Notes: generated by a model not told the origin, from the sequence alone. 64,000 nt of DNA from Macrostomum hystrix (GCA_950097015.1 CATNEN010000001.1:11616001-11680000), one strand, 5' to 3'. Counted from the first letter of the stretch, positions 19,769-29,672 are shown. Program-made: numbers and translations.

Positions 19769-20533
19769 ATGTATTCGACGGAGCTAGACACAGTGGATGA
19801 TTGCACCATCGATGAGCCGCTTACGACCTACACATTGGTCAAGCCATTGTTTGCATCGGCAGAACCAAGCACGGCAGTCGGGAAGGAGATGAACATTAGG
19901 AACAGCGCCGCCACTGAACAGCAACGGCGACATCTCCAAGCCCAATGGGAGATCAGAAGATCCAGAGACGGACTGCTGCAGTGCCCAACAGTGCTGAGAG
20001 AGAGCCACAGACGGGGAGAAAAAGACCTTTCATTTACGGAGCTGTACAACCTCATGGATAGACAGCCCATCCAGAGCAAGCCTAATCGGCACGGTGAGAT
20101 GAAACTATTTGACATTCACCTGGACATGCTGGATGCGCCACGAATCCCAGCTAACGTAGTAACACATCTGACCACAAAGCGCATCCTGGCTGAGGACAAT
20201 AACCCCATCTGGCTCCTCTCTGACTATAACATTCTACGTAACCGTACAACAATTTTCTTTCACTATGGAGAACAAGACGCCTTTACCTGCGTCATAATTA
20301 AGGCACTCTGCCGTACGCTATCCGTCAATCTGATCCACCCTTGGGGCCCGCAACCTAATGCGATATGTACTAAGTTATTTAATTACTTGTCCAATGCGTT
20401 GGTTTATCATGGAATTCAAAGTAGTTGCCGCGAAATGAAGATGCTAGTAGTTCGAACGTATTCGCCGGCGTTGCTACAGTGGCCACAGCTAAAGGCGGCA
20501 CTGGAAGCCTCGCAAGAGCCTACTCGTCAGTAA
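19769..20533 (+). CDS. ORF2, unidentified 254-residue protein downstream of pol
   Basis: The ATG at 19769 opens a 254-residue frame on the sense strand, 169 bases after the pol stop. The N-terminus (MYSTELDTVDDCTID) resembles the remnant at 886-1209. The middle is rich in Arg and Gln (residues ~45-80), and the C-terminal half is of mixed composition with a few cysteines. No signal peptide or clear TM is seen, and I recognise no domain. Position suggests an accessory protein, probably from a spliced or downstream-initiated message. Only two copies are visible and one is truncated, so selection cannot be judged. It ends just before the structured noncoding block. Confidence 0.6.
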   Translation: MYSTELDTVDDCTIDEPLTTYTLVKPLFASAEPSTAVGKEMNIRNSAATEQQRRHLQAQWEIRRSRDGLLQCPTVLRESHRRGEKDLSFTELYNLMDRQPIQSKPNRHGEMKLFDIHLDMLDAPRIPANVVTHLTTKRILAEDNNPIWLLSDYNILRNRTTIFFHYGEQDAFTCVIIKALCRTLSVNLIHPWGPQPNAICTKLFNYLSNALVYHGIQSSCREMKMLVVRTYSPALLQWPQLKAALEASQEPTRQ

Positions 20534-20537
20534 GAAC

Positions 20538-20780
20538 GTAGGGACGCGAATGTAAGGGCATGAGGAGACACGAGAGCTGAGACACTGACACAATGTTAAG
20601 ACAGATGGGTCGTCTCGACCGGAAGTCCCATCATTGTGACACTCTCACTCAGGTGCAATCCTGAGGCTAGAACCAGTTTCACGGAAAGAACTTTGGGAAA
20701 GCGCCTCGCTACCTGAAGCATCGGACCAGTGAACTAGGGGAAGCCAGGCCCGTCAATCAAAGTGAATTTAAGCTTAGAAT
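20538..20780 (+). ncRNA. Conserved structured noncoding block, copy 1
   Basis: About 240 bp is ~97% identical by eye to 40165-40405, although neighbouring sequence differs far more. It holds nested inverted repeats: CACAATG (20589-20595) with CATTGTG (20632-20638), enclosing GATGGG (20604-20609) with CCCATC (20627-20632), and inside these GGTCG-TCT-CGACC (20608-20620). A second perfect hairpin is CTCAGG-TGCAAT-CCTGAG (20648-20665). In the other copy CCCATC reads CCTATC, which still pairs as G-U in RNA. It could be an RNA export, splicing or packaging element. Whether it acts alone or within the genomic RNA is unknown. Confidence 0.5.
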
Positions 20781-21039
20781 AATAAAGAAGCACGAAGACA
20801 AGCTCTACTCAAATTCCATGATCCAACACTCAGTGTTTTATTCTACAAACTATCAATCAGCACTTTTGTTATTACATCCACTCTAACACGACAAGCAATT
20901 ACACATTAATCGTTAATAAAAGAAAGCCAACAATAATAAACACAACAAACCAACAGGCATACAGAGACACGAAAAAATAAAAATCAGCAAGAAGTTTAAG
21001 AAGTCATTAAAAACAATCAGAGGCCGGTCAAACAGTCAT
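20781..21039 (+). other. AT-rich noncoding segment
   Basis: No gene is visible. It aligns loosely with 40406-40720 of the short element. Confidence 0.35.
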
Positions 21040-21283
21040 GGTGATGGACTCGGCCGGGGGGCCCCGACGTCGCCGGCAGCAAAGAAGTAGTATAATTAGG
21101 CCCAAGATTAATAGGACTAGGCTTCCAGCCCCGAGACCGCCAGATAGTCCACGTACAGTCAACATGCTGCCCTCAAGAGGCAGTGCGCGATACCTCCGCG
21201 GTTAGGCGAGCTTCAAGGCGACTGATTCGCGCCTCCAGAAAGGCCGAGAGCTCAGTGAGTTTAGTGAGTTCGTATCGCGACAT
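21040..21283 (-). pseudogene. Antisense coiled-coil/transmembrane ORF, copy 2 (frameshifted)
   Basis: On the minus strand an ATG at 21283 begins MSRYELTKLTELS and runs through LEARISRLEARL. It hits a stop after ~35 codons near 21180. The next segment, in another frame, encodes GLSGGLGAGS, a hydrophobic stretch and CCRRR, matching the second half of copies 1 and 3. A frameshift or small indel therefore breaks it. Residue matches to copy 1 are about 60%, with many synonymous third-position differences in the minus frame, so the coding capacity was conserved before this break. Confidence 0.55.
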
Positions 21284-21991
21284 TAAAACATGCGAGTTAG
21301 CCGAGAACCAAAAAGGCGAAGACAGTCACTTTAGAATAAGCAGGGAACCCCAGGGAAAACATTGATATAGCCCAGCCTCAGAAGGCACGGGGACTCGAAA
21401 GTGAAATTTACAGCCACCTCTGCGCCGCGGGGAATGGACCCCAATGTACATCACGAGAGACGGAAAATAGCGCGGCTCATGCCGCCCCAAAACCCTCTGT
21501 GTGAGTTTAGCCCAAAGATATGACACCAGAACTTCAGAAGTCACAAATTGAAAAAGGATACTTTTAACGGCTGCCTCACTGGAAAAGGACATTAGCGACA
21601 TTGAACAAACAACATGACTGATAAGAAAAGAGACAACCAAATCAGAACGCTACATCATAAACACATGCCACTTTGCTATAACCATTACAACACTATGAAT
21701 TAAGTCATGTCATTGTCTTAAGAGTCCCAGAAATGTTATTATTCACTTGAAATCTCAAGGAACGTATATTCGCAATCAATACATCGTATTTTGGTTTCGG
21801 TTTGTGGAAAACCTCATAACTTCTCTCTGTCTAACTTAATTTCAATGGAATTTAAATACTAATTATAATAGATAGGCAGTAGCAACAAGTACGCCAGAGA
21901 GAAATTAGGAGGACATTCAGGAAAATAAGCTGAGGGATGCAGTACATGTATAGGAAAATGACAAGTCTCGGACACTTTCACAGCAAGTACC
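21284..21991 (+). other. Accessory upstream segment
   Basis: It is homologous to 1339-2057. It includes ATTGATATAGCCCAGCCTC near 21362, which represents the empty target of the insertion at 39277-43059. No convincing ORF is present. Confidence 0.5.
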
Positions 21992-22321
21992 ATGGCCGAT
22001 GAGGATTACAACCGCCGCCCAGGAGAAAAATTTGTCGATATTAACATCCGAGGACGGCCGGTGGTGAAGGTCGATGCGGTCACGCAGGTGACCGAAGAAG
22101 ACATCGACGGTGGCATAACAACCGCCACGTCCACGGCTGACCTCCAGGAGCCTTACCTGGAAGACCTCTATGCCACTAGGCAAGCACAAGGTATCTGGGA
22201 GGCCCAGGGCAACTATCAGCCCGAGCCGAAAACCAAACATCAGCCATGGCCAACACCGAGAGGCCTCCGGAAGTACTATCGGGAAAAGTACCCGGAACCG
22301 CCAAAGGATGAACAATTTTAA
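21992..22321 (+). CDS. ~110-residue retroelement accessory protein, copy 3
   Basis: This intact frame of 109 residues carries YNRRPGEKFVDINIRGRP, KVDAVTQVT, EEDIDGG, YLEDLYATRQA, a PEPKTKHQPWPTP patch and a YPEPPKDEQF end. The start is in a good context (ACCATGG), nine bases after TTTCACAG. The nearest relative in the window is the copy at 27996. It is followed by a pre-PPT block and the internal LTR at 22567. Confidence 0.75.
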   Translation: MADEDYNRRPGEKFVDINIRGRPVVKVDAVTQVTEEDIDGGITTATSTADLQEPYLEDLYATRQAQGIWEAQGNYQPEPKTKHQPWPTPRGLRKYYREKYPEPPKDEQF

Positions 22322-22447
22322 TGATTCCCTATTAATTAACTTAACACTAAAACCACGCATACTCACACCATATTATTCACTATTTACAACAATGCTTAAA
22401 CGAATGAATTATACACTTACCCATTTACCCTCCTAATCCAATACTTT

Positions 22448-22566
22448 CAGATTTCAATGTCTTATATGTTCACAGACCTACTAGCAGTAGGCAGATTGGC
22501 AATGCGAGGAAGGCAATAGGCTGCATCTCCCTTGACCAGTCAAGGATTTCTTCAAAAGGGGGATGA
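22448..22566 (+). promoter_or_regulatory. Pre-PPT hairpin block and polypurine tract
   Basis: CCTACTAGCAGTAGG and CCTTGACCAGTCAAGG are present, followed by AAAAGGGGGATGA against the LTR. Confidence 0.75.
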
Positions 22567-23520
22567 TATAAGATTTAGAAATCTGAAGGGAATTTAAGAG
22601 TTCGTCAGCGGGAAGCGAAAGCAAAAAATAGCAACAGCAGAAAGTGCGAGCAACCGAAAGGAGAATGATTAGACAAAATCCGCCCCCAGAGATCAACTAT
22701 TCATTTCAGCGCAGGCCCGGTTCGGCATGACAGCAGCTGTGCCGACGTGGAGCTGGCTGAGACCGGATCCGCAGAGGCGCTGACGTGGAGCTGCCGGAGA
22801 CCGGATCCGCAGCTGTGCTGACGTGGAATGGCCCGAGACCGGAACGCAGCTGTGCTGACGTGGAGCTCCCGGAATCAACCCGGCCTACCCCGACCTGCAG
22901 CTGCCTGCATCGACCCAGCCCAGTCTGAAATTGGAGCCGCCCGGACCCGATCGGGAACGAGATCTGGAGGAGGCCGGAACCGCACAAGAAGACTGGATCG
23001 ATGAAGGGAAAGGGGATAATGAACAGTAGGAAAGAGGTCTCAGTAGAATTGGGAACGCATCCTAACTCAACTAAGGCGTTTTTCTCCACCTCCCATAGAA
23101 AAGGGGTTGGCGTGCCTGCCAACCAACTAGTTTAATGACAACAACTGTACTAGACTCGAGGCTGCGACCTCACTCACCCCAAATTCTCATGCGTACTGTT
23201 GCTATGGTATTTTCTTCCCCTCGGATCGAGGGTTTTAAAGACATTATATATATCGGAGCGGAGCGCGGAAAAAGATTCGCCGCTCCAGTTAGTTATAGAC
23301 TCACTTCGAGTTCCGTTTAGATAAACTAGAAAATCATTGTGTTTGTGTTATTTCTTGAGTAAAATCTAAGATAAAGATCCCGAGAGATCATCACAGCCAG
23401 CTAGTATACTGAGTGTCGATAGTCGTTAGGAGTTATAGCCTTCAAGACATCTAGACTGCAATAATCCGCTAGACCAGTTATACAAAACTATAAGTAAAGA
23501 CAAGAGACATCAACGCTATA
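22567..23520 (+). repeat. Type-A LTR inside the 17-kb element
   Basis: It starts TATAAGATTTAG and ends ACGCTATA (954 bp). It is clearly diverged from the outer LTR pair but keeps the U3 hairpin and the GGAGCG...CGCTCC hairpin. Its right flank AGTGCCCCGGGCC resumes the accessory segment of another copy (compare 1541-1553). Confidence 0.85.
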
Positions 23521-24014
23521 AGTGCCCCGGGCCATATTCGAGACCTAAAGTACAATGCCACACAGATCACATGCCAGAGTGGACTAAACCAACCATTGCC
23601 TCAGTAAACAAAGATAGGACACAGACAACAAACACACTAGAGTCAAGAATTCAGCTTGCCAAGAGTGAACGAAACAGCCAAATCAGAACACACTACATCA
23701 TAACCACATGACACATTGCTATAACCATTACAACACTGTGAATTAAGTCATTTTATTGTCCTGAGAGTCCCAGAAATGTTATTATTCACTTGAGATCTCA
23801 AGGAACGTATATTCGCTATCAATACAACGTATTTCGGTTTCGGTTTCTTTAAAAACCTCATAACTTATTTCTGTTAAACTCAATTTCAATTGAATTTAAA
23901 CATTAACTACAATAGATAGGCAGTAGCAACAAGTACGCCACAGAGAACTTGGGATTAAAAGACAAAAATATAACATTCAAACCGGAATCCGAAACATAAT
24001 CCTAATTTCTAGCA
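23521..24014 (+). other. Accessory upstream segment (second copy within the 17-kb element)
   Basis: It is homologous to 1540-1980 and to 26400-26640. No ORF is present. Confidence 0.5.
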
Positions 24015-24320
24015 ATGAACACAGTCAACATCCCACTCATCGGGACCATGCGAACTCAACAGTCCGTCATCCACCAGACGGAGATGAACAACCTCAGGTG
24101 GGCCCGGCTGGTGGGAATATTAACGGAGCTAGAGAGGTTCGTGGAGGAAAGTTGGCCCGACGACACACCATCGGCCACAAGGCGTCGGGGCTATTGGATG
24201 AAATGCGTCATCCGTAGCGCCGCTCGCCAAGCCAAGGCTTGGGCGTCGGGGCGACTGGCATGGTGGCGCAACCGACTCCAATATCAAGTTGAAGCCTGGC
24301 GCAGCATACAGGACGTTTAA
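24015..24320 (+). CDS. Unidentified 101-residue Arg/Trp-rich ORF
   Basis: The ATG opens a 101-residue frame between the accessory upstream segment and the last accessory ORF. It is basic and rich in Trp and Arg in its second half (for example ARQAKAWASGRLAWWRNR), with an acidic patch near residue 50. It is predicted helical and no TM is seen. No second copy is visible in the window, and the flanking retroelement sequence seems to resume around 24340. It may be an extra accessory gene or captured sequence. I do not recognise it. Confidence 0.4.
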   Translation: MNTVNIPLIGTMRTQQSVIHQTEMNNLRWARLVGILTELERFVEESWPDDTPSATRRRGYWMKCVIRSAARQAKAWASGRLAWWRNRLQYQVEAWRSIQDV

Positions 24321-24541
24321 ATAATGAAAAAAAAACTAACTGGCCATATTTATTAAATTACTCTAATATATCATATCCAGTAGGGATTAAATAAAGGGAT
24401 CAATCTTAGATTTCACCGTTTTATATATTCACAGACTCATTAGCAGTAGACAAATCAGCAATTCGAGGAAGACCTGAAGAATAACCTAAGGAAGAATGAA
24501 AACACATAGGAAAGCTACATATCTTGGACACCCTTCCAGCA
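24321..24541 (+). other. Spacer with accessory-type 3' block
   Basis: It contains AGATTTCACCGTTTTATATA and a GCAGTAGACAAATCAGC stretch like the pre-PPT block, but no PPT. A similar stretch is at 33660-33844. It ends CACCCTTCCAG before the accessory ATG. Confidence 0.45.
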
Positions 24542-24865
24542 ATGGCCAACCAGGATTACGACCGCCGCCCCGGCCAGAAGTTCGTAGATGTCGACATCCG
24601 GGGACGGCCGGTCCTGAAGGCCGACGCGGCCACCCAGGTGACCGCGGAGGAGATCGATGGCGGCCTGACGACCGCCACATCTACATCCGACCTCCAGGCC
24701 CTGTACCTGGAGGACTGCTACACCACAATACAGGCGCAAGGCACCTGGGTGGCCCAGGGCGTCTATCAGCCCGAGCCGACACCAAGGGAATGGCCAACTC
24801 CGGTGGCACTGAGGCGGTATTACCGCGGAAAGTATCCAGAGCCGCCGGAGGAGGGCCAGTTTTAG
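24542..24865 (+). CDS. ~110-residue retroelement accessory protein, copy 4
   Basis: The ATG at 24542 follows CCCTTCCAGCA and gives 107 residues. Landmarks are YDRRPGQKFVDVDIRGRP, KADAATQVTAEEIDGGLTTATSTSD, YLEDCY, a slightly shorter proline patch (PEPTPREWPTP) and a YPEPPEEGQF end. It is GC-rich relative to other copies, and many codons differ synonymously from copy 1. The pre-PPT block and final 3' LTR of the 17-kb element follow, so this is the copy directly linked to that LTR. Confidence 0.78.
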   Translation: MANQDYDRRPGQKFVDVDIRGRPVLKADAATQVTAEEIDGGLTTATSTSDLQALYLEDCYTTIQAQGTWVAQGVYQPEPTPREWPTPVALRRYYRGKYPEPPEEGQF

Positions 24866-24924
24866 AACTATTTCATAACAATGACTAATACAAAATTGTC
24901 TATTTAACATTTTAATTAAATTTC

Positions 24925-25042
24925 AGATTTCTCCGCCTTATATGTTCTCAAACCTACTAGCAGTAGATAGATTAGCAACTAGAGTAAGAAAACAGGTTGC
25001 ATCTCCCTTGACTAGCCAAGGATTTCTTCAAAAGGGGGATGA
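24925..25042 (+). promoter_or_regulatory. Pre-PPT hairpin block and polypurine tract of the 17-kb element
   Basis: CTACTAGCAGTAG is present. The second palindrome is CCTTGACTAGCCAAGG (stem kept, one central change). AAAAGGGGGATGA abuts the LTR. Confidence 0.78.
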
Positions 25043-26013
25043 TATAAGACTTAGAAATCTGAAGGGAATTTAAGTGAGCGTTAGTTGGTAACTAAAACTA
25101 AAAATAGCAACAGCAGAAAGAGCGAGCAACTGAAAGGAGAATGATTAGACAAAACCCGCCCTGAGATCAATTAATCATTTCAGCACAAACCCAGCGCGGC
25201 AGGGCAGCAGCGGTGCTGACGTGGAGCTGCCTGAGACCGGATCCGCGGCTGTGCTGACGTGGAGCTGCCTGAGACCGGACCCGAGGCTGTGCTGACGTGG
25301 AACCACCCGAGACCGGACCTGCAGCTGCGCTGACGTGGAGCTGCTGGTATCAACCCGGCCTGTCCCGACCCACAGCTGCCTGAATCGACCCAACCCAGCC
25401 GAAACTGGAGCCGCCCGGAACTGTTCGGGAACGAGATCTGGAGGAGCCCGGGATCGCACAAGAAGACGGGATCGATGAAAGGAGAGGGGATAACGAACAA
25501 TAGGAAAGAGATCTCAGTAGAGGGAGGAACGCATCCTAACTCAGCTAAGGCATTTTAAGAATTTTACCCACCCTCCATAGGAGAGGGGTTGGCGTGCCTG
25601 CCAACCAAGTAGCACAATGATTAATGACTGTAATAGACTAGAGGCTGCGACCTCAACCCGCATAAATTCTCTCGCCAGATGTTGCTACGGTATTGCCCCC
25701 CTCGGATCGAGGGGTTTTAAAGATAATATATATATCGGTGCAGAGCGCGGGAAAAGATCCGCCGCTCCAGTTAGTTATAGACTCACTTCGAGTTCCGTTT
25801 AGATAAACTAGAAAATCATTGTGTTTGCGTTCTTTCTTAAGTAGGATCAGCGATAACGATCCAGAGAGATCACTACGACCAGCCGAAATACTGAGCTTCG
25901 ATAGTCGTTAGGAGTTATAGCCTTCAAGACCTTTAGACTGCAATAAACCGCTAGACAAACTATAGGAAAACTACAAGTGAAGAAGAAGAGACATCAAAAC
26001 TTGAAGCGCTATA
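25043..26013 (+). repeat. Type-A 3' LTR of the 17-kb element
   Basis: It is 971 bp, the same length as and about 99% identical to 8927-9897. It ends GCGCTATA and then abuts an RT fragment. Confidence 0.88.
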
Positions 26014-26391
26014 GCCCAGGCGTTCTTTCAAGTGGCCCTGTATGAGGACAGTAGGAAGTACTGCGGGATTTCTACACCGGACGGAGAAACCCTAGTCTTC
26101 TTACGGGCACCGATGGGATTACAATCGAGCCCGGCGGCCTTGTCTAGAGCTGCCAGCATCATCCTCAAAGGCATCGAGAGAGTCTCTACATATGTGGACG
26201 ATTTGCTAGTATTCACGGAAACCTTTGAGCTGAAACTCCAGAAATGTCGATTTGCGCAACCCAGCATTACCTTCCTGGGACACAAGATCGACCAGAACGG
26301 CATCCAGATAGATCGCACTCTAGTGGACAAAGTACAAAAGGTATCCAAGCCCGACAATGTAACTCAGTTAAGAGCATTCCTCGGACTGTAA
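26014..26391 (+). pseudogene. Pol fragment (RT palm) with internal deletion
   Basis: The frame encodes about 125 residues matching the second RT of the large ORF from AQAFFQVAL through YVDDLLVF to LRAFLGL. Around 26229 some 20 codons after TETFE are missing relative to 17300-17380, without loss of frame, and short direct repeats flank the gap. It ends just before an accessory upstream segment. It is a remnant of another, more diverged copy, possibly part of the element into which the 17-kb element inserted. Confidence 0.8.
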
Positions 26392-26727
26392 TTTTTTCAG
26401 GAAACATGTCCCACATTATGGACAACACTATGAATCAAATCATGTTATTATCCTGAGAATCCCAGAAATGTTATTATTCACTTGAGACCTCAAGGAACGT
26501 ATATTCGCTATCAATACAACGTATTTCGGTTTCGGTTTCTTTAAAAACCTCATAACTTATTTCTGTTAAACTCAATTTCAATTGAATTTAAACATTAACT
26601 ACAATAGATAGGCAGTAGCAACAAGTACGCCAGAAAGAACTTAGGAGGAAGTCCAGGAAAATAACCTGAGGGATAAAGAAAAACGCATAGGAAAGCCACA
26701 TATCCTGGACACCTTTCAGCAATAACG
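26392..26727 (+). other. Accessory upstream segment
   Basis: It is homologous to 23740-23950 and 27660-27990, with no ORF, and ends CACCTTTCAG before the next accessory start. Confidence 0.5.
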
Positions 26728-27072
26728 ATGGCCGACATCGATTACAGCCGCCGCCCTGGAAAAAAATTTGTCGACATCGACATCAGGGGGCGGCCGGTCC
26801 TGAAGGCCGACGCGGCCACGCAGGTGGCAGAGGAGGAAATCGACGGCGGCCTGACGGTCGCCACGTCGACAACCGACCTTAGAGAACCCTACGTAGACGA
26901 TTTTTATCCTACTAGGCAGGTGCACGGCACGTAGCCACCAGAGACCACCTATCGGCCTGAGCACACCACCAGGCAGTGGCCCACCATCGATTGTCTCCGG
27001 CGTTATTACCGGGACAAATATCAGGTGCCACTGCTGGATGGCTACTACCCGTACTTTTATAATTTTGAGTAA
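26728..27072 (+). pseudogene. Accessory protein copy 5, with in-frame stop
   Basis: The first 68 codons are a normal accessory N-terminus (YSRRPGKKFVDIDIRGRP, KADAATQVAEEEIDGG). A TAG at 26932-26934 stands where relatives have a Trp codon. Beyond it the same frame stays open through a recognisable but diverged C-terminus (RPEH...QWPT...LRRYYRDKY) to a stop at 27072. One nonsense change is the only obvious lesion. Confidence 0.7.
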
Positions 27073-27159
27073 ATAGTAAAACTATATTTATCTACGGTGC
27101 AGGTCAAATACATTTATTGACTTCGTTTTTCATCAAGTATCAGATTGATGTCAAGATAT

Positions 27160-27278
27160 CAGATTTAAACGTCTTAAATGTTCACACATCTACTAGCAGT
27201 AAGCAGATTAGCAACTGGAGTAAGAAAATAGGCTGCATCTCCCTTGACCAGTCAAGGATTTCTTCAAAAGGGGGATGA
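27160..27278 (+). promoter_or_regulatory. Pre-PPT hairpin block and polypurine tract
   Basis: It includes CTACTAGCAGTAA (stem weakened) and CCTTGACCAGTCAAGG, then AAAAGGGGGATGA. Confidence 0.7.
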
Positions 27279-27640
27279 TATAAGACTTAGAAATCTGAAA
27301 AGAACTCGAGAGAAAACTTTCGCCTAGAGGTCAAGCAACTAAGAATAGATAGATTAGATATATACTCGCCCCGAGTTTTCACTAACATTTCAGCGCAACA
27401 CGGCCCGGTCCAACTCAACCTGGTATGGTCCGATACGACACGGCCCGGCCCAATCTGACCCGATCCTGCCCGACGTAGGTCCAACGTGACATGGACCCGC
27501 CCGGACTCACCCGACCTGGCACGGCCTGACGCGACCTGGCCCGGCCATGCCTACAACATCGGAGCCTGCCTGAGCCCTATCTGGAGATGAGACCTGGAAG
27601 AGGCCGGGACCGCCCAAGAAGACCTGGAGCGACGGAGACT
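27279..27640 (+). repeat. Type-A LTR, 3'-truncated
   Basis: It starts TATAAGACTTAG and matches 39277 onwards for ~360 bp. It then stops in GACCTGGAGCGACGGAG and jumps to an accessory upstream segment, a deletion junction. Confidence 0.8.
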
Positions 27641-27995
27641 AAATCAGAACACACTATATTATAACACATGCTACATTGCTATAACCATTACAATGTTATA
27701 ATTCAAATCATGTTATCGTCCAGCGAGGCCCAGAAATGTTATTAATCAACTGGGACCTCAAGGAGCATATATTCCTATTAAAATTGATTATCGAGGAATA
27801 ATATTTATGCCTTGTTAAAAGCCTCACCTCGGTCTAACTAAATTTCGATTGAACTTTAGAAGTCAACAATAGTAGATAGGCAGTAGCAACAAGTACGCCA
27901 GAGAGAAATTAGGAGGACGTTCAGGAAAATAAGCAGAGGGATGAAGTAAACGTATAGGAAAGTCACACGCCTCGGACACCTTTGCAGCACGTACC
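27641..27995 (+). other. Accessory upstream segment
   Basis: It is homologous to 3460-3759. It ends CACCTTTGCAG, nine bases before the next accessory start. Confidence 0.5.
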
Positions 27996-28325
27996 ATGGC
28001 CGATAAGGATTATAACCGCCGCCCCGGAGAAAAATTTGTCGACATTAACATCCGAGGGCGGCCGGTGGTGAAGGTCGATGCGGTCACGCAGGTGACCGAA
28101 GAAGACATCGACGGTGGCATAACGACCGCCACGTCCACAACTGACCTCCAGGAACTTTACCTGGAGGACCTATATGTCACTAGGCAAGCACAAGGCACCT
28201 GGGAGGCCCAGGGCGACTATCAGCCCGAGCCGAAACCTAAACATCCGCCGTGGCCCACCATCCGAACCCTCCGACGATACGCCAGAGAACAGTACCCCGA
28301 ACCGCCGGAGGATGGACAATTTTAA
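27996..28325 (+). CDS. ~110-residue retroelement accessory protein, copy 6
   Basis: The frame is intact (109 residues), begins in ACCATGG context and carries YNRRPGEKFVDINIRGRP, KVDAVTQVTEEDIDGG, YLEDLYVTRQA, a PEPKPKHPPWP patch and a YPEPPEDGQF end. The N-terminal 60 residues are nearly the same as the copy at 21992, while the C-terminal third resembles the copy at 3760. Recombination between copies is therefore likely. Confidence 0.75.
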   Translation: MADKDYNRRPGEKFVDINIRGRPVVKVDAVTQVTEEDIDGGITTATSTTDLQELYLEDLYVTRQAQGTWEAQGDYQPEPKPKHPPWPTIRTLRRYAREQYPEPPEDGQF

Positions 28326-28452
28326 CGATCGAATACTAATTAACTCAGGATTCAAAACCACGCATACTCACAACATATTATTCACTATTTACAACAATGC
28401 TTAAACAAATGAATTACACACTTACCCATTTAGCCTCTTAATCTAATCGTTT

Positions 28453-28572
28453 CAGATTTCACCGTCTTATATGCTCACATACCTACCAGCAGTAGACAGA
28501 TTACCAATTCGAGTAAGACAATAGATTGCATTTCCCTTGACCAGTCAAGGATTTCTTCAAAAAAGGGGTTGA
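28453..28572 (+). promoter_or_regulatory. Pre-PPT hairpin block with altered polypurine tract
   Basis: CCTTGACCAGTCAAGG is present. The purine tract reads AAAAAAGGGGTTGA, so it is interrupted compared with other copies. Confidence 0.7.
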
Positions 28573-29474
28573 TATAAGACTTAGAAATCTGAAGGGAATT
28601 CAAGAGTTCGCTAGCAGAAAGCTAAAAGCTAAAAATAGCAACAGCAGAGAGGGCAAACAACCAAGGGGAGAGACTGGACAAAAACCCGCCCCGAAGTCAC
28701 TTCATCATTTCAGCTCAGGCCGGGTCGGCATGGCAACAGCGGTGCTGACGTGGAACTGCCTGAGACCGGATCCGCAGCTGTACTGACGCGGCGCTGCCAG
28801 AATCAACCCGGTCTGTCCCTGCCTGCAGCTGACGGCGTCGGCCCAGCCCAGCCCGCATTGGGAGCCGCCTGGGCCCGGCCGGGAACGAGAGCTGGAGGAG
28901 GACGGAACCGTACAAGAAAACGGGATCGATAAAAGGCGAAGGAATAACGAACGGTGGGAGAGAAGTTTCAGTGGAAGTGGGAACACATCCTAACTCAACT
29001 AATGCGTTTTTAAGACTGTAACTCACCCTCCATGGGAAAGGGGTTGGCGTGCCTGCCAACCAACTAGTTAACGTTAATGACTGTACTAGGCTGGAGGCTG
29101 CGACCTCACTCAACACAAATCCTCATGAGTACTGTTGCTACGGTATTGCCTTCCCTCGGATCGAGGGGTTTTGAAGACATCATATATATCAGAGCGGAGC
29201 GCGGAAAAAGGACCGCCGCTCCAGTTAGTTAGAGATTATATTTGAGTTCGGTTGAGCTAAGTCTATCAGAAAACTCAGTGTTTTTGTGTTATATCTTGAG
29301 TAGAAGCTAAGGTAGCGATCCAGAGAGATCATCACAGCCAGCCGGTATACTGAGTGTCGATAGTCGTTAGGAGTTATAGCCTTCAAGACATCTAGACTGC
29401 AATAAACCGCTAGACTAATTATATTTTGAAAGACACCAAAATCGAAGAGAGATTAGAAAGCTTGAAGCGCTATA
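28573..29474 (+). repeat. Type-A LTR (complete)
   Basis: It starts TATAAGACTTAG, ends GCGCTATA (902 bp) and resembles 4324-4898 where that copy is present. The right flank GCGGGAGGATGGACAATTTT is the end of an accessory ORF, so the insertion lay inside one. Confidence 0.85.
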
Positions 29475-29672
29475 GCGGGAGGATGGACAATTTTAACTAT
29501 GTTATGAACCTGTAACTAAATATAATTATTTATTAAACTTCTTCATAGAGTTTCAGATTTCAACGTCTTATATGTTTACAAGGCTACTAGAAGTAGGACG
29601 ATTAGCAACGAAAATAAGGCAATAAGCTGCATCTCCCTTGACCAGTCAAGGATTTCTTCAAAAGGGGGATGA
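29475..29672 (+). other. Accessory ORF end, pre-PPT block and polypurine tract
   Basis: The first ~22 bases are the last accessory codons (GGAGGATGGACAATTTTAA). The pre-PPT block follows from about 29552, with CTACTAGAAGTAG (stem kept, loop changed), CCTTGACCAGTCAAGG and AAAAGGGGGATGA. Confidence 0.65.

Larger units (their letters stand above)
8927..26013 (+). mobile_element. ~17.1-kb env-bearing Ty3/Gypsy-type LTR retrotransposon with accessory genes
   Basis: It is bounded by two 971-bp LTRs differing at roughly nine positions. Inside are PBS, leader, Gag-Env-Pol ORF, ORF2, structured block, antisense ORF remnant, accessory ORF (21992), an extra PPT+LTR (22567-23520), a 101-residue ORF, a second accessory ORF (24542) and the final PPT. 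The extra LTR shows that the 3' part is nested or recombinant. Flanks do not match as a TSD: ACAAC on the left, GCCCA on the right. The left flank is Env of element B and the right flank is an RT fragment. Confidence 0.75.
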
